Shown: positions 32,568-42,600 of the stretch, piece by piece
Layout: every line of letters begins with the position of its first letter
Numbering within the stretch: the stretch's first letter is position 1
Assembly: GCF_016464705.1 (NCBI RefSeq)
Contig: NZ_JAEHOB010000008.1
Location: 62,001-126,000, forward strand
Direction of reading: 5' to 3'
Source of the DNA: Qaidamihabitans albus
GTDB lineage: Bacteria > Actinomycetota > Actinomycetes > Mycobacteriales > Pseudonocardiaceae
DNA length: 64,000 nucleotides
Notes under the pieces: generated by a model
The model's input: only the letters and a program-made list of their open reading frames with translations
Told to the model about the DNA's origin: nothing
The model's database searches: none
Position numbers and translations under genes: made by a program

Positions 32568-33296
32568 TCAGCGCACCCTGGCGAGGGTGCCGAGGTACAA
32601 CTCGATGACCTTCTCGTCGTGCAGCAGGTTCGTGCCGGTGCCGGTGTAGGCGTTGGTGCCCTGGTCGAGCACGTAGGCGCGGTCGCAGATCTGCAGGCAC
32701 CGGCGGGCGTTCTGCTCGACCATGAAGATCGCGACACCGGTGGAGTTGATCTCCTTCACCCGCGCGAAGACCTGGTCCTGGTAGGCGGGGGAGAGGCCGG
32801 CCGACGGCTCGTCGAGCAGCAGCACCTCCGGTTCCATCATCAGGGCCCTGCCCATCGCCAGCATCTGGCGCTCGCCGCCGGACATCGACCCGGCCTTCTG
32901 CTGCCGGCGCTTCGCCAGCAGCGGGAACAGTTCCTCGACGAACTCCGTCCTGCTCGCGAACTGCTTCGGCCGCAGGTACGTACCCATGCGCAGGTTCTCC
33001 TCCACGGTGAGCGTGGGGAAGACGTTCTGTCGCTGTGGCACGTAGCCGATGCCGCGTGAGACCAACTCGTGCGCGGGCTTGTTGGTCACGTCCTCGCCGC
33101 GCAGCCGCACCGAGCCGGTGCGCACGCGCAGCAGCCCGAACATGGCCTTGACCAGCGTGGACTTCCCGGCGCCGTTGGGACCGATCACGCCGACGATCTC
33201 GCCGGCGCCCAGCTCGGCGCCGCAGCCCCGGAGCACGTCGACACCCGTGACGTATCCGGCGACGATCTCGTCGGCCACCAGCAGTGGTTCATCCAT
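32568..33296 (-). CDS. livF: ABC importer ATPase (LivF type)
   Basis: A 242-aa ATPase. Walker A GPNGAGKST, Q-loop region YVPQRQNVFPTLT, signature MSGGERQML, Walker B VLLLDEPSAGLSP and switch His region are complete. It pairs with LivG to power the permease. It is the last gene of livHMGF, overlapping livG by 8 bp. Confidence 0.93.
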   Translation of the reverse strand: MDEPLLVADEIVAGYVTGVDVLRGCGAELGAGEIVGVIGPNGAGKSTLVKAMFGLLRVRTGSVRLRGEDVTNKPAHELVSRGIGYVPQRQNVFPTLTVEENLRMGTYLRPKQFASRTEFVEELFPLLAKRRQQKAGSMSGGERQMLAMGRALMMEPEVLLLDEPSAGLSPAYQDQVFARVKEINSTGVAIFMVEQNARRCLQICDRAYVLDQGTNAYTGTGTNLLHDEKVIELYLGTLARVR

Positions 33297-34143
33297 CGTC
33301 AGCCTCGTTCTCCGGTTCGTCGTGGTGCCTGCCGAGGTAGGCGTCGATCACGGCCGGGTTCTTCCCGACGGCCTGCGGTGGCCCCTCGGCCACGACGCTA
33401 CCCTCCGCCATGCAGACGACCCAGTCGCTGATACCCATCACGACGTCCATGTCGTGCTCGACGAAGCACACGGTCATGCCCTCGTCCCGCAGGTCGGTGA
33501 TGTGCCCGAGCAGCGACTGCGTCAGCGCCGGGTTCACCCCCGCCATCGGCTCGTCGAGCATGATCATCTTGGGGCGCACCATGAGCGCGCGGGCCATCTC
33601 CAGCAGTTTCCGCTGGCCGCCGGAGAGCGTGCCGGCGTACTCCTCGCGCATGTGCGAGAGCCGGAAGCGCTCCAGCAGCTCGTCGGCGCGCCGCACGATG
33701 TCCTTCTCCTGCCCCCGCCACAGCGGTGGCAGGAGCGAGAGCGCCATGCGCTCACCGCGCTGGCCGGTCGCCGCCAGCTTCATGTTCTCCAGCACCGTGA
33801 GCTTCGACAGCGTCTTGGTGAGCTGGAACGTGCGCACGAGGCCCTGCCGCGCGACGCGGTGTGCCGCGCGGCCGGTGATGTCCCGCCCGTCGAACGTCCA
33901 GTGGCCGTGGTCGGCGCGATCGAAGCCGCTGAGGACGTTGAACAGCGTCGTCTTACCTGCGCCGTTGGGGCCGATGAGCCCTGTGATGGCGCCGCGCTGC
34001 ACCTCGAGGTTGTCCACGTGCACGGCGGTGAGCCCACCGAACGCGCGGGTCACGCCGTCGACCACCAGCAGGGGGTCGGGCTTGCGCACCCCGGGCTCGC
34101 AGTCGAGCCCGGCCAGCGCCGTGGTGGCCGAGTTATCGGACAT
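33289..34143 (-). CDS. livG: ABC importer ATPase (LivG type)
   Basis: A 284-aa ATPase with Walker A GPNGAGKTT, signature LSGGQRKLLEMARAL, Walker B MIMLDEPMAGVNP and the LivG-type C-terminus (VVAEGPPQAVGKNPAVIDAYLG). The first 25 residues are an extra N-terminal tail. Overlaps livM by 11 bp and livF by 8 bp. Confidence 0.93.
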   Translation of the reverse strand: MSDNSATTALAGLDCEPGVRKPDPLLVVDGVTRAFGGLTAVHVDNLEVQRGAITGLIGPNGAGKTTLFNVLSGFDRADHGHWTFDGRDITGRAAHRVARQGLVRTFQLTKTLSKLTVLENMKLAATGQRGERMALSLLPPLWRGQEKDIVRRADELLERFRLSHMREEYAGTLSGGQRKLLEMARALMVRPKMIMLDEPMAGVNPALTQSLLGHITDLRDEGMTVCFVEHDMDVVMGISDWVVCMAEGSVVAEGPPQAVGKNPAVIDAYLGRHHDEPENEADDG

Positions 34144-35125
34144 CGAGCAGCATCTCCCTCCGGCTACCGACGATCCCCTGTGGCCGGAAGATCACCAGCA
34201 GCATCAGTCCCAGCCCGACGAGCGCGAACCGCACGGCGCCGACCTCTCCGGCGCTGAGCACGTCCGGTGAGATGTACCCGGCGCCGATCGCCTGCCGTAG
34301 CGCGCTGTCGAAGAACGTCAGCACGGCCCAGAACAGGATCGATCCGATGATGGGACCGAGTACCCGCCCGGCGCCGCCGAGTACCAGCAGCGTGTAGAGG
34401 AAGAACGTCTCGACCGGGTTGTAGGTGTCGGCGTTCACCGACTGGTTCTGGATGGCCAGCATCATGCCTGCGATCGACCCGATCGCCCCCCCGAACACCA
34501 GGCTCTGCATCTTGTACGCGTAGACGCTCTTGCCGAGGCTGCGCACAGCGTCCTCGTCCTCGCGGATGGACCGGATGACGCGACCCCAGGGGCTGTGCAC
34601 CATCAGGGCCATGATGCCCGCGAACAGCGCGACGAGTCCCCACGCGACCAGCAGCACCCACAGGTCCCGCGAGCTGAAGTTGATCAGCCAGAAGCCGTAG
34701 GAGTCGCGCGGGATGGGGTTGGCGTCGAAGAAGTCGTCCGCGAACTGCTGCAGGCCGTACACCCCGCCGGTCACCGGCTCGGCCCAGGTCGATCGGTAGA
34801 ACAGCCGGAGGATCTCGCCTGCGGCGATGGTGGCGATGGCGAGGTACTCGGCCCGTAGCCGCAGTGTGGGCATGCCGAGCAGCAGCGCGAGCACCACCGA
34901 GCAGGCGAGGCCGACGAGCACGCCGGCCCACAGCGACAACCCGAACGTCGACACCGAGGCCGCCACGCCGTAGGCGCCGACCAGCATGAAGCCGATCTGG
35001 CCGAAGTTCAGCAGGCCGGTGTAGCCGAAGTGCAGGTTCAGCCCGATGGCGGCGAGCGCGTAGACCGCGGCGATCGGCCCGATGCCCGACCGAAGCGCGT
35101 CGGAGAGGATTACTTCCCAGTCCAT
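34133..35125 (-). CDS. livM: ABC importer permease (LivM type)
   Basis: A 330-aa inner-membrane permease with about nine hydrophobic segments. LNLHFGYTGLLNFGQIGFMLVGAY and the EAA-like loop GRVIRSIREDEDAVRSLGK, then VFGGAIGSIAGMM, are typical LivM features. ATG 35125 is 14 bp after livH; the frame is open much further upstream but that part antisenses livH coding sequence in another frame. Confidence 0.92.
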   Translation of the reverse strand: MDWEVILSDALRSGIGPIAAVYALAAIGLNLHFGYTGLLNFGQIGFMLVGAYGVAASVSTFGLSLWAGVLVGLACSVVLALLLGMPTLRLRAEYLAIATIAAGEILRLFYRSTWAEPVTGGVYGLQQFADDFFDANPIPRDSYGFWLINFSSRDLWVLLVAWGLVALFAGIMALMVHSPWGRVIRSIREDEDAVRSLGKSVYAYKMQSLVFGGAIGSIAGMMLAIQNQSVNADTYNPVETFFLYTLLVLGGAGRVLGPIIGSILFWAVLTFFDSALRQAIGAGYISPDVLSAGEVGAVRFALVGLGLMLLVIFRPQGIVGSRREMLLDVR

Positions 35126-35139
35126 TTCGTGCGAACCGC

Positions 35140-36144
35140 CTAGCCTACTCGTTCCCGCTGGCCGAGAATCCCTTGTGGACGGATGAGCAATACCAGAATG
35201 AGCGCCAGCAGCGCCCATGCGTTCTGCAGGTCGATGGGGAACCACAGGCTCGACATCTGGGCGACGATGCCGATGACGAAGCTGCCGACCATGGCGCCGT
35301 AGGGCGAGCCGAGACCGCCGAGGATGATGCCCGCGAACATGAGCAGCAGCAGCCGGAAGCCCATGTCCCAGGTGATGATCTCGGTGAGCCCGAAGAAGAC
35401 CCCGCCGAGGGCCGCCAGCCCACCGCCGAGGACCCACACCACGAGCACAACGCGCTGCACGTCGATGCCGGAGGCCTCCGCCAGCTCCCGGTTGCTGGAC
35501 ACGGCGCGGATGGCGGTGCCGATGCGCGTCTTCTGCAGCATGAACGCCACGCCCAGGAGCACCAGCAACGAGATGCTGAAGATGGCCAGGTCGCGCGGGG
35601 TGATGCCGACGGGGCCGAGGTCGAACGCCCGCTGGATGTCGTACTCCCGATAGGACTGCGGCCGCGTGCCGAAGATGACCAGCACGACGTGCCGCAGCAG
35701 CAGCGAGAGGCCGATCGTGATGATGAACATGTTGATCATCCCGGTGCCGCGGCGCCGGAGCGGCGACCACAGTCCGAGCTGCAGCAGCCCGCCGAGCACC
35801 GCGCCGACGACGACCGCGATCAGCGCGGCCGGGATGATGTGCAGGCCAAGGCCGCCCACGTTGAGGAAGAAGGCGACGACGGCGCCGATGGTCACCAGCT
35901 CGCCGTGCGCGAAGTTGATCAAGTGGGTGGTGCCGAAGACCAGGGAAAGGCCGACCGCGGTGATCGCGATGATGGCGCCGAACTGGATGCCGTCGAGCAG
36001 TGACTGGAGGGCGCGGTCGATGAAGCCCGGCCCGGTCACCACCTCGTCGCCCTGTGCCGCCGCGACGGATGGAGCCAGCACCACGAAGAGCACAGCAAGC
36101 AGTGGCACGAGCAATCGGAAATTACGCACGGTCACCTCGTACAC
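35140..36144 (-). CDS. livH: ABC importer permease (LivH type)
   Basis: A 334-aa permease. After a cleavable-looking N-terminal signal (RNFRLLVPLLAVLFVVLAPSVAAAQG) come the LivH segments DGIQFGAIIAITAVGLSLVFG and THLINFAHGEL, and the loop TRIGTAIRAVSSNRELAEASGID. First gene of the livHMGF operon; a GTG at 36132 is an alternative start. The extra signal-like segment is seen in a subset of actinobacterial LivH proteins. Confidence 0.92.
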   Translation of the reverse strand: MYEVTVRNFRLLVPLLAVLFVVLAPSVAAAQGDEVVTGPGFIDRALQSLLDGIQFGAIIAITAVGLSLVFGTTHLINFAHGELVTIGAVVAFFLNVGGLGLHIIPAALIAVVVGAVLGGLLQLGLWSPLRRRGTGMINMFIITIGLSLLLRHVVLVIFGTRPQSYREYDIQRAFDLGPVGITPRDLAIFSISLLVLLGVAFMLQKTRIGTAIRAVSSNRELAEASGIDVQRVVLVVWVLGGGLAALGGVFFGLTEIITWDMGFRLLLLMFAGIILGGLGSPYGAMVGSFVIGIVAQMSSLWFPIDLQNAWALLALILVLLIRPQGILGQRERVG

Positions 36145-36322
36145 CGCGGGGATCTTTGGACGGTCAGTGTAAATGGGGCTACCGCGTCCGGGTACAGGTG
36201 TATGTGATCGTTACCTGATGTAGCCGTCCTGACCTGTAATCCTCGTGCGCGTCATGGCTGTCCGGTTCGCACGTCTGCGTAGGTAGTCCGTTCGGGCGAG
36301 TACGTAGGTAGGAGCAGCTTGC

Positions 36323-36574
36323 ATGAACGAGAAGACGAGGGAAGTGGTCGCGGCGCTCGCGGCGCTGCACGACGAGCTACCCAGCGTGATCGATGCGCTG
36401 AGGCACGGCAGGCTGTCGGTGCTGCGTCAGCACGAGTTCGCCGCCATGCTCATCGAGGCGGGGGAGAGCCTGGACGACCACGCCGACGCGCAGGCCCCGG
36501 CGACCAACGGCCACGCCGACGACTTCACGGCGACCGAGTCCGACCGGCACGACGACGAGTGCCCGCCGCAGTGA
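36323..36574 (+). CDS. Small acidic protein of unknown function
   Basis: An 83-aa ORF, ATG preceded by TAGGAGC at suitable spacing. Residues 1-50 are predicted helical (REVVAALAALHDELPSVIDALRHGRLSVLRQHEFAAMLIE region); the tail is rich in Asp, His and Thr. No family recognised. It lies just before the decayed region, 16 bp from the PPOX remnant. Confidence 0.55.
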   Translation: MNEKTREVVAALAALHDELPSVIDALRHGRLSVLRQHEFAAMLIEAGESLDDHADAQAPATNGHADDFTATESDRHDDECPPQ

Positions 36575-36589
36575 CCATGTCCGGCGGCG

Positions 36590-36850
36590 TCAGGCCCGCC
36601 ACCGTCGCCGGACCGGCCGGCCGGCGGACCAGCGCGCCCACCCGGCTTCGGTGACGCGGAACTCGAACAGCGCGAGGTCGGCGGCGAGCACCGCGCCACC
36701 GCGGGCACCGGCGATCGCGGCCTCCCGACCCACCTGGTCGTCGATCTCCCTGGCCGCGCCGCGTACCCAGAGCTCCTCGTCGTCGGGCGGGTGCACGGTG
36801 CCGTGCAAGGCCGCCCGCGGTTCGCGGCGCAGGTCGCCGAGCTTCGGGGA
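36590..36850 (-). pseudogene. PPOX-family flavoprotein remnant (C-terminal part only)
   Basis: Reading the minus strand, SPKLGDLRREPRAALHGTVHPP and then DEELWVRGAAREIDDQVG match the C-terminal half of pyridoxamine-5'-phosphate-oxidase-like FMN proteins. An in-frame TGA lies about 14 codons upstream and the normal N-terminal strands are missing. Family-like sequence stops at about 36850, where the oppositely oriented ABC remnant begins. This looks like a deletion or rearrangement scar. Confidence 0.65.
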
Positions 36851-36852
36851 GC

Positions 36853-37863
36853 GGCGTCCGGGCGGCGAAGCTCACCTCGGTGATGAGCCCGGCGGTCGAA
36901 CTCGCCCTGCGCGGTTCGCTGCTTCTGGTGCTGCTGATCGGGGGCGCGCGGGTCGCGCGGGACGCGACATCGCTCGGGGAGCTGATGGCGTTCCTCCTGT
37001 ACGCCACGTACCTGGTCGTGCCGCTGGCCTCGGTGCTGCAGGGCATCGGGACGGTGCAGAAGGGCATGGGCGCGATGCAGCGTGTGCACGAAATCGGTGC
37101 CCTTCCGGTCGAGGACGACGGCGGTGTCGCGCGCGCAGGCGGCACCGGTGACGGCGCACCGGTTCTGGAGTTCCGGAACGTGCGCTTCCGGTACGGCGAC
37201 CGGCCGGTGCTGCGCGGAGTGTCGTTCGCGGTGCCGCCTTGCTCGCATGTGGCGCTGGTCGGCAGATCCGGTGCGGGCAAGTCCACCGTCTTCTCGCTCA
37301 CCGAGCGCTTCTACGACCCCGGGGGTGGCTCGATCCTTTTCCACGGCAAGGAGATCGTCGAGCTGTCCCGCGCGGACTGCCGTTCCCGGATCGCGCTGGT
37401 GGACCAGAACACGCCGATACTGCACGGTTCGCTGCGCGACAACCTCTGCTACACGGTTCCCGGTGCGGGGACCGCCGAGATCGAACGGGTCGTGGAACTG
37501 GTGAACCTCACCGAGCTCGTCGACCGGCTGCCGCTCGGGCTGGACACACCCGTCGGCGAGCGCGGCAACCGGCTCTCCGGCGGGGAGTGCCAGCGAATCG
37601 CGATCGCCCGCGCGCTGCTGGCCCGGGCGATCGCCCGGGCCGCCGAGGAGTGCGCGCTGCTGGTCATCGCGCACCGGCTGTCCACGGTGCGACAGGCGGG
37701 CCGCATCGTGGTGCTGGACGCGGGGAAGGTCGTCGCGGACGGAAGACACGAGGAACTGGTCGAATACAGTTCGTATTACCGGACCCTGGTGCTCGGCGGG
37801 CTACGTGACGGCTATTCTGGAAATGCGAAGGAAATTGATGTCGAAAGTACCTCGGTGTCGTGA
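36853..37863 (+). pseudogene. ABC exporter remnant: truncated membrane domain, Walker B deleted
   Basis: The product resembles the last two transmembrane helices and the ATPase domain of an MsbA-like exporter (RAAKLTSVMSPAVELALRGS; FRYGDRPVLRGVSF). Walker A GRSGAGKST and signature LSGGECQR are present, but the next segment reads ARALLARAIARAAEECALLVIAHRLSTV: the Walker B LLLLDEATS and D-loop, about 25-30 residues, are missing in frame. The join lies at a 20-bp perfect palindrome (37621-37640). The first four helices are also absent. Without Walker B glutamate it cannot hydrolyse ATP normally. Confidence 0.8.
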
Positions 37864-38031
37864 CGACACGAGCGTCCGCTGTTGCATGCGAATTCGCGAA
37901 ACACCCGCTCAGTACGGCGAAACGGGCACGTTTCGGGGGGCCATGAAACCGTGGTCTACATCGCCTGGATGGACCTGTCCCGACTGTCGTGCGGCTGCTA
38001 GAAAGGGTGGCCGGATCATTTTACGGATGCG

Positions 38032-38745
38032 ATGTCAAAAATGCGAGGCGAATCCGACTTGTGGAACTCCTCATCGGCACAAGCCCGCTTCGCGCCGCAC
38101 ACGGAATTCGTCGGCCTGCTGCCCGATTACCCCGCGGTGCTGCGCAGAGTTCAGCAACTTGCCTGCTCGGTGACATCGGTGGACGGCGCGCTCGCCGGCC
38201 GTGGCAGCCGCAGGGGACACGCGGACCTGCCACTGCTCGATGTTCTGGCGGGCGCGGGCAAGCAGCGCCGGTTACTGGTCGGGCCGCAGCTCACCCACGC
38301 CGACTCGATGGCGGAAAAGGCGATCGCACGGCAACTGGAGGTGCGGGTGTACGGGCAGCCACTGCGGCCGATGCTCGTCTTCGACGACCGGTACGCGGTG
38401 CTGTCGCTGGACCGCGCCGACTGGGACGGCGGTGCGCTGGTGCTGCGCGCGCCGCTCGCCGGCTCGTGCGGCGAGCTGTTCGAGTTCAAGTGGTCGGCGG
38501 CGCGCCGGCCCACCGCGGAGTCCGTCCGCGAGGGCCTCTCCGGCAGGCAGCTCGACGTGATCCGACTGCTGCTCCAGGGTGCGACCGATCAGCAGGTGGC
38601 CGAGCGCATCGGCGTGAGCAGCCGTACGGTCCGCAACGTGGTGGCGCAGCTCCAGCAACGCTTCGGCACCACCTCGCGGATGGCGCTCGGCTTCCGCCTC
38701 GCCTGTGCCGGCGCGGTCGCCACGGAGAAACCCGAGTTGCCGTGA
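38032..38745 (+). CDS. LuxR-family transcriptional regulator
   Basis: A 237-aa protein with a C-terminal LuxR helix-turn-helix (about 163-225: LSGRQLDVIRLLLQGATDQQVAERIGV, then SSRTVRNVVAQLQQRFG). The N-terminal 150 residues resemble the phospholipase-D-like or TrmB-like sensor of some orphan actinobacterial LuxR proteins (AEKAIARQLEVRVYG; DDRYAVLSLDRAD). ATG 38032 has no strong ribosome-binding site; ATG 38041 is an alternative. The upstream 170 bp are noticeably more AT-rich than the rest, fitting a foreign or decaying cluster with the ABC remnant. Confidence 0.82.
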   Translation: MSKMRGESDLWNSSSAQARFAPHTEFVGLLPDYPAVLRRVQQLACSVTSVDGALAGRGSRRGHADLPLLDVLAGAGKQRRLLVGPQLTHADSMAEKAIARQLEVRVYGQPLRPMLVFDDRYAVLSLDRADWDGGALVLRAPLAGSCGELFEFKWSAARRPTAESVREGLSGRQLDVIRLLLQGATDQQVAERIGVSSRTVRNVVAQLQQRFGTTSRMALGFRLACAGAVATEKPELP

Positions 38746-38773
38746 GCGGGTGCGCGATCGAACCGGGTGCGCG

Positions 38774-39274
38774 TCAGAACGACCATCGCGTTGGCGTGAA
38801 ATCGCCGTCGGACGGCAGGGCGAAGACCTTCACGACCTCCACCCGGTAGACCCGCCACGGCGGCGGTCCCGCGGTGGGCGCACCGGCGTCGGCGTGCAGC
38901 GCACCCTCGTGCGCGCTCGGCGACCAGCCGTACTTCGACCGGTAGGCGGCGGCCACCCGTTGCAGGACCTGGGTATCGCTCACTGGAGCCGCGTCGCCCT
39001 CGACGACGAGGTCCAGCCCGGACCGGCTCGCGGTGATGGAACACGAGGCGTTGCCCGCGAGGTTCCTGCTCTTGCGGGTGGCGGGTCCCGAGGCGAAATG
39101 CAGCGCGTCGTCGACCCACACGCCGAGCACCGGCATCGCGTGCGGGCGGCCGTCGGCTCGCGTGGTCGACAGCCAGTAGGTTCCCGCTTCGGCGAGCGGG
39201 CCGACCACCTCGGTCCAGCGCATCGGGTCGCCGGTCGTGCCGGTGACGGGCTGCGCCCGCGGTTCCCTGTGCAT
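38774..39274 (-). CDS. PPOX-family FMN/F420-dependent protein
   Basis: A 166-aa pyridoxamine 5'-phosphate-oxidase-like protein: TYWLSTTRADGRPHAMPVLGVWVDDALHF, GPATRKSRNLAGNASCSI and DLVVEGDA outline the split-barrel flavin site. ATG 39274 has AAGGAGTG upstream. Such proteins are small oxidoreductases using FMN or F420; the substrate is unknown. It is unrelated in frame to the PPOX remnant 2 kb away but belongs to the same superfamily. Confidence 0.85.
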   Translation of the reverse strand: MHREPRAQPVTGTTGDPMRWTEVVGPLAEAGTYWLSTTRADGRPHAMPVLGVWVDDALHFASGPATRKSRNLAGNASCSITASRSGLDLVVEGDAAPVSDTQVLQRVAAAYRSKYGWSPSAHEGALHADAGAPTAGPPPWRVYRVEVVKVFALPSDGDFTPTRWSF

Positions 39275-39646
39275 ACGGCCACTCCTTCGGACCCGGTCGC
39301 GGTGGTCGAATCGTAGCTTCGGCGCGCCGGTCGCCGCCCGCCCGGCTACCGGACCGCGCGGCAGGGACACCCGGCAGGGGCCTGGCCGCCGGTGATAGGG
39401 AGGGGACCGGCTCCACGACCCGGCTGGTGGTCTCGTGGAAGGCGGACACGTGCGTGTGGCGGGCGGACACGGCGGGGCAAGGGGGTAGGACAGTGAACGG
39501 CACGACGACCCATTACGAGTCGCGCGGTTCCGGGCCACAGCGACGACGACGCCTCTGTCCGTCGTCCATTCGGCCAGCGGTTGTGACCGTCGCCGCGCCG
39601 CCACTAGCGTCCGAACCACCGCGTCGACGTAGTTGGGATATCGGTC
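39275..39646. other. 372-bp divergent intergenic region
   Basis: Separates the PPOX-like gene and the subtilase gene. A GTG ORF starting at 39493 has AGGGGGTAGG upstream but runs into the subtilase in another frame without any family pattern, so I do not call it. GATATC about 12 nt before the subtilase GTG could be a -10. No repeat or operator was recognised. Confidence 0.5.
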
Positions 39647-42600
39647 GTGCCTGGTGGAAACAGCTTCTCACTGAGGAAACCGGCGGTGTTGCTCGTCGCG
39701 GTGATCCTGATCGCCGTCGGTCACCCGGCCCCCGAGGCGGGAGCTTCCGAGCAGCCGTCCTCGGCGGACTTCGCCCGGCGGTCGGTCACCTTGCTCACCG
39801 GGGACCGCGTTGTCACGGGCACCGAGGGCCGCCGGGTACTGCGGATCGTTCCGGGAGAGGACAGGTCGACCGTGACCTTCTCCACCTACCAGCGGAACGG
39901 GCACCAGTACGTCCTCCCCTCCGACGCTGGCCCGCGCGTAGCGGCGGGCGTGCTGGACGAACGACTCTTCGATGTGACGGAACTGGTCCGGTCCCGCTTC
40001 GACGACACGCACCGCGCGACCCTGCCGCTGTTGGTGACGTTCCCGGACGGCGCGGACGGTTCCGCCTCGATCGAGGGCGCGCCGGGTGCCAGCGTCGACC
40101 GGGGGCTGTCGAGCATCAACGGCGTGGCCGTGACCGCCGACAAGTCGTCCGTGGGCCAGCTGTGGAGCGGGATCACCGGCGACGGTGCGGCGACGACGCT
40201 GGCCGAAGGACTGGAGAAGGTGTGGCTGGACGGCCGGTACCGCGCCGGACTGGATCGGAGCGTGCCGCAGATCGGCGCCCCGGAGGTCTGGGACAGCGGC
40301 TACACCGGTGAGGGCGTGACGATCGCCGTGCTCGACAGCGGGGTGGACGAGAGCCATCCCGACCTCGCCGGGCGGCAGCGCGCCGAGCGGAACTTCTCCG
40401 GTTCCCCGACGACCGACGACCGAAACGGCCATGGCACGCACGTCGCCTCGACCGCCGTGGGCAGCGGCGCCGCGTCCGACGGGACGTACACCGGCGTCGC
40501 CCACGACGCCGGTTTCCTCGACGGGAAAGTCCTCGGCGACGACGGCTCCGGCCTGCAATCCCAGATCATCGCCGGTATGGAGTGGGCCTCGGCCGAGCGG
40601 GGCGCCGACATCGTGAACATGAGCATCGTCGGCTACAACTCGCCCGAGATACAGCCTATGGAGCAGGCCGTGAACAGCCTGTCCGCCGAGCACGGCACGC
40701 TGTTCGTGGTCGCGGCGGGCAACGACGGCCCGGACCCGTCGACGATCACGTCCCCTGGCAGCGCGCGGGCCGCGCTCACCGTCGGCGCGCTGGATGACAA
40801 CGACGAACTCGCAACCTTCTCCAGCAGGGGCCCGCTGCCCGGTCGCCGTGCGCCCAAGCCCGACCTCACCGCCCCTGGCGTGGCCATCAGGGCCGCGCTC
40901 AGCTCGGACGCCTCGCCCAGCGACGTGTACTACACCGTACGCAACGGCACCTCGATGGCCACCCCGCACGTCGCCGGGGCCGCGGCGCTCGCTCTGCAGC
41001 AGCATCCCGGGTTCACCCGCGAGCAGCTCAAGCGCCTGTTGGTCGGTTCGGCCGAGCCCTCGGAAGGACTGACACTGTTCCAGCAGGGCTCCGGCCGGGT
41101 CGATGCGGCCGGTGTGCTGAACCAGCCACTGCTGGCCGAGCCCGCCAACGTCGACTTCGGTATCCAGCGCTGGCCGCACGCCGGCGAGGAGCCGGCCCGC
41201 GAGACGCTGACCTACACCAACATCACCGACAGCGACACCACCGTCGAGTTCCGCGTCGAAGCGAAGGACCCGGAAGGTGAGCCCGCGCCCGGCGGCCTGT
41301 TCACCACGTCGGCGCCCCGGCTCACGGTCCCCGCCGGCGAGTCGGCGAGCGTCACCGTGCTCGGCGACGTCACCGCCGTCGGCGCCCCCGGCCACTACAC
41401 CGGGGCGATCGTCGCGGACGACGGCGAGTCGACGGTACGCACCCCGGTGGCCGTGTACCGGGAGAAGGAGAGCTACGACCTGACTCTCCGCCACATCGGC
41501 GCCGACGGCACGCCCACCAGCAGGTACCACACCGAGATCGTCGACGTGGACAGCGGTGAGGTCCACACCCCCGAGGGCGAGAACGGGACGGCGACCGTGC
41601 GCCTGCCGGTCGGGAACTACGTGCTGCGCAGCCAGATCACCGGCCGGTCGGGCGGGCCGCGGAAGCAGTACCTGCTCGCCTACCCGAACCTGACGGTCGA
41701 CGGCGGCAGGACCATCGACCTCGACGTGCGCCGCACGAAGCCGATCCGGGTGTCCCCGCCGGATCCGGACGCCACCGCCGAACTCGGCCAGGTCCGGTTC
41801 ATGCGCACTGACGCGGACCTGGGAATCCCGTTCGATGTGGTGACTTACGACGGGCCGCTCGACCGGATCGGCACCGCACACCTGGGTCCGCGGCTGTCAC
41901 GCGACCAGCTCAGGTCGCTGGTCAACACCCAGTGGACGGGCTCGTCGGGCGAGTTCTACGGGCTGGCCTGGTACCGGTACGGACACGTGCCGACCGGCTT
42001 CAGCCGCGAGGTCGGACGGCACGACGTCGCGAAGGTCCAGGTTCGCTACGGCGCCCCTGAGGAGGGCATGGCGCACGTGGCGGGCGCCTCGCCGTCCCCG
42101 CACGGGACCGCCTTCCGGGAAGGCTCCTCCGTCCCGCTCGACGTCTCCGCCCCGGGCACGCGCACCGAGTACTACAACACCGGCGACGGCACGGTGGACT
42201 GGAACCGCTACATGAACGTGGAGGAGACCGGAACACCTCTGCCGCTGCCCCTGTCCCGCCTGCACGCGCCGCCCCGGCAGTACCAGCCGCCCCGCCACTA
42301 CCGGGAGTCGTTCAACCAGGCGGTGTTCGGTCCCGTCCTTCCCCGCACCCACCACCCACGCCGGTGGGTGATCCGCGACAGGAACACGATCGAGATCGAC
42401 GCGCCGCTGTTCGGCGACGGGGCGGGCAACTGGGGCCGTTCGGCGACCGTGCCCTCGGCGTACACCCGGCTGTTCCAGGGCCGGGTCCTGATCGGACAGG
42501 AACCGGATGCGGGCCGCGGGACGTTCACCGTTCCGCCCGACGACGCCGAGTACCGGCTGACCACCGAGGCTCGCCGTGCACCCGAGTTCGGGCTGAGCAC

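Noticed and set aside
36651-37151. Plus-strand ORF over the PPOX/ABC junction
   Set aside because: Its sequence is a frame shadow rich in Arg and Ser with no family pattern, while the minus strand (PPOX) and another plus frame (ABC) carry clear motifs.
39427-40311. Plus-strand ORF starting before the subtilase
   Set aside because: It overlaps the subtilase in a different frame, is Arg/Pro-rich, and shows no conserved motif.
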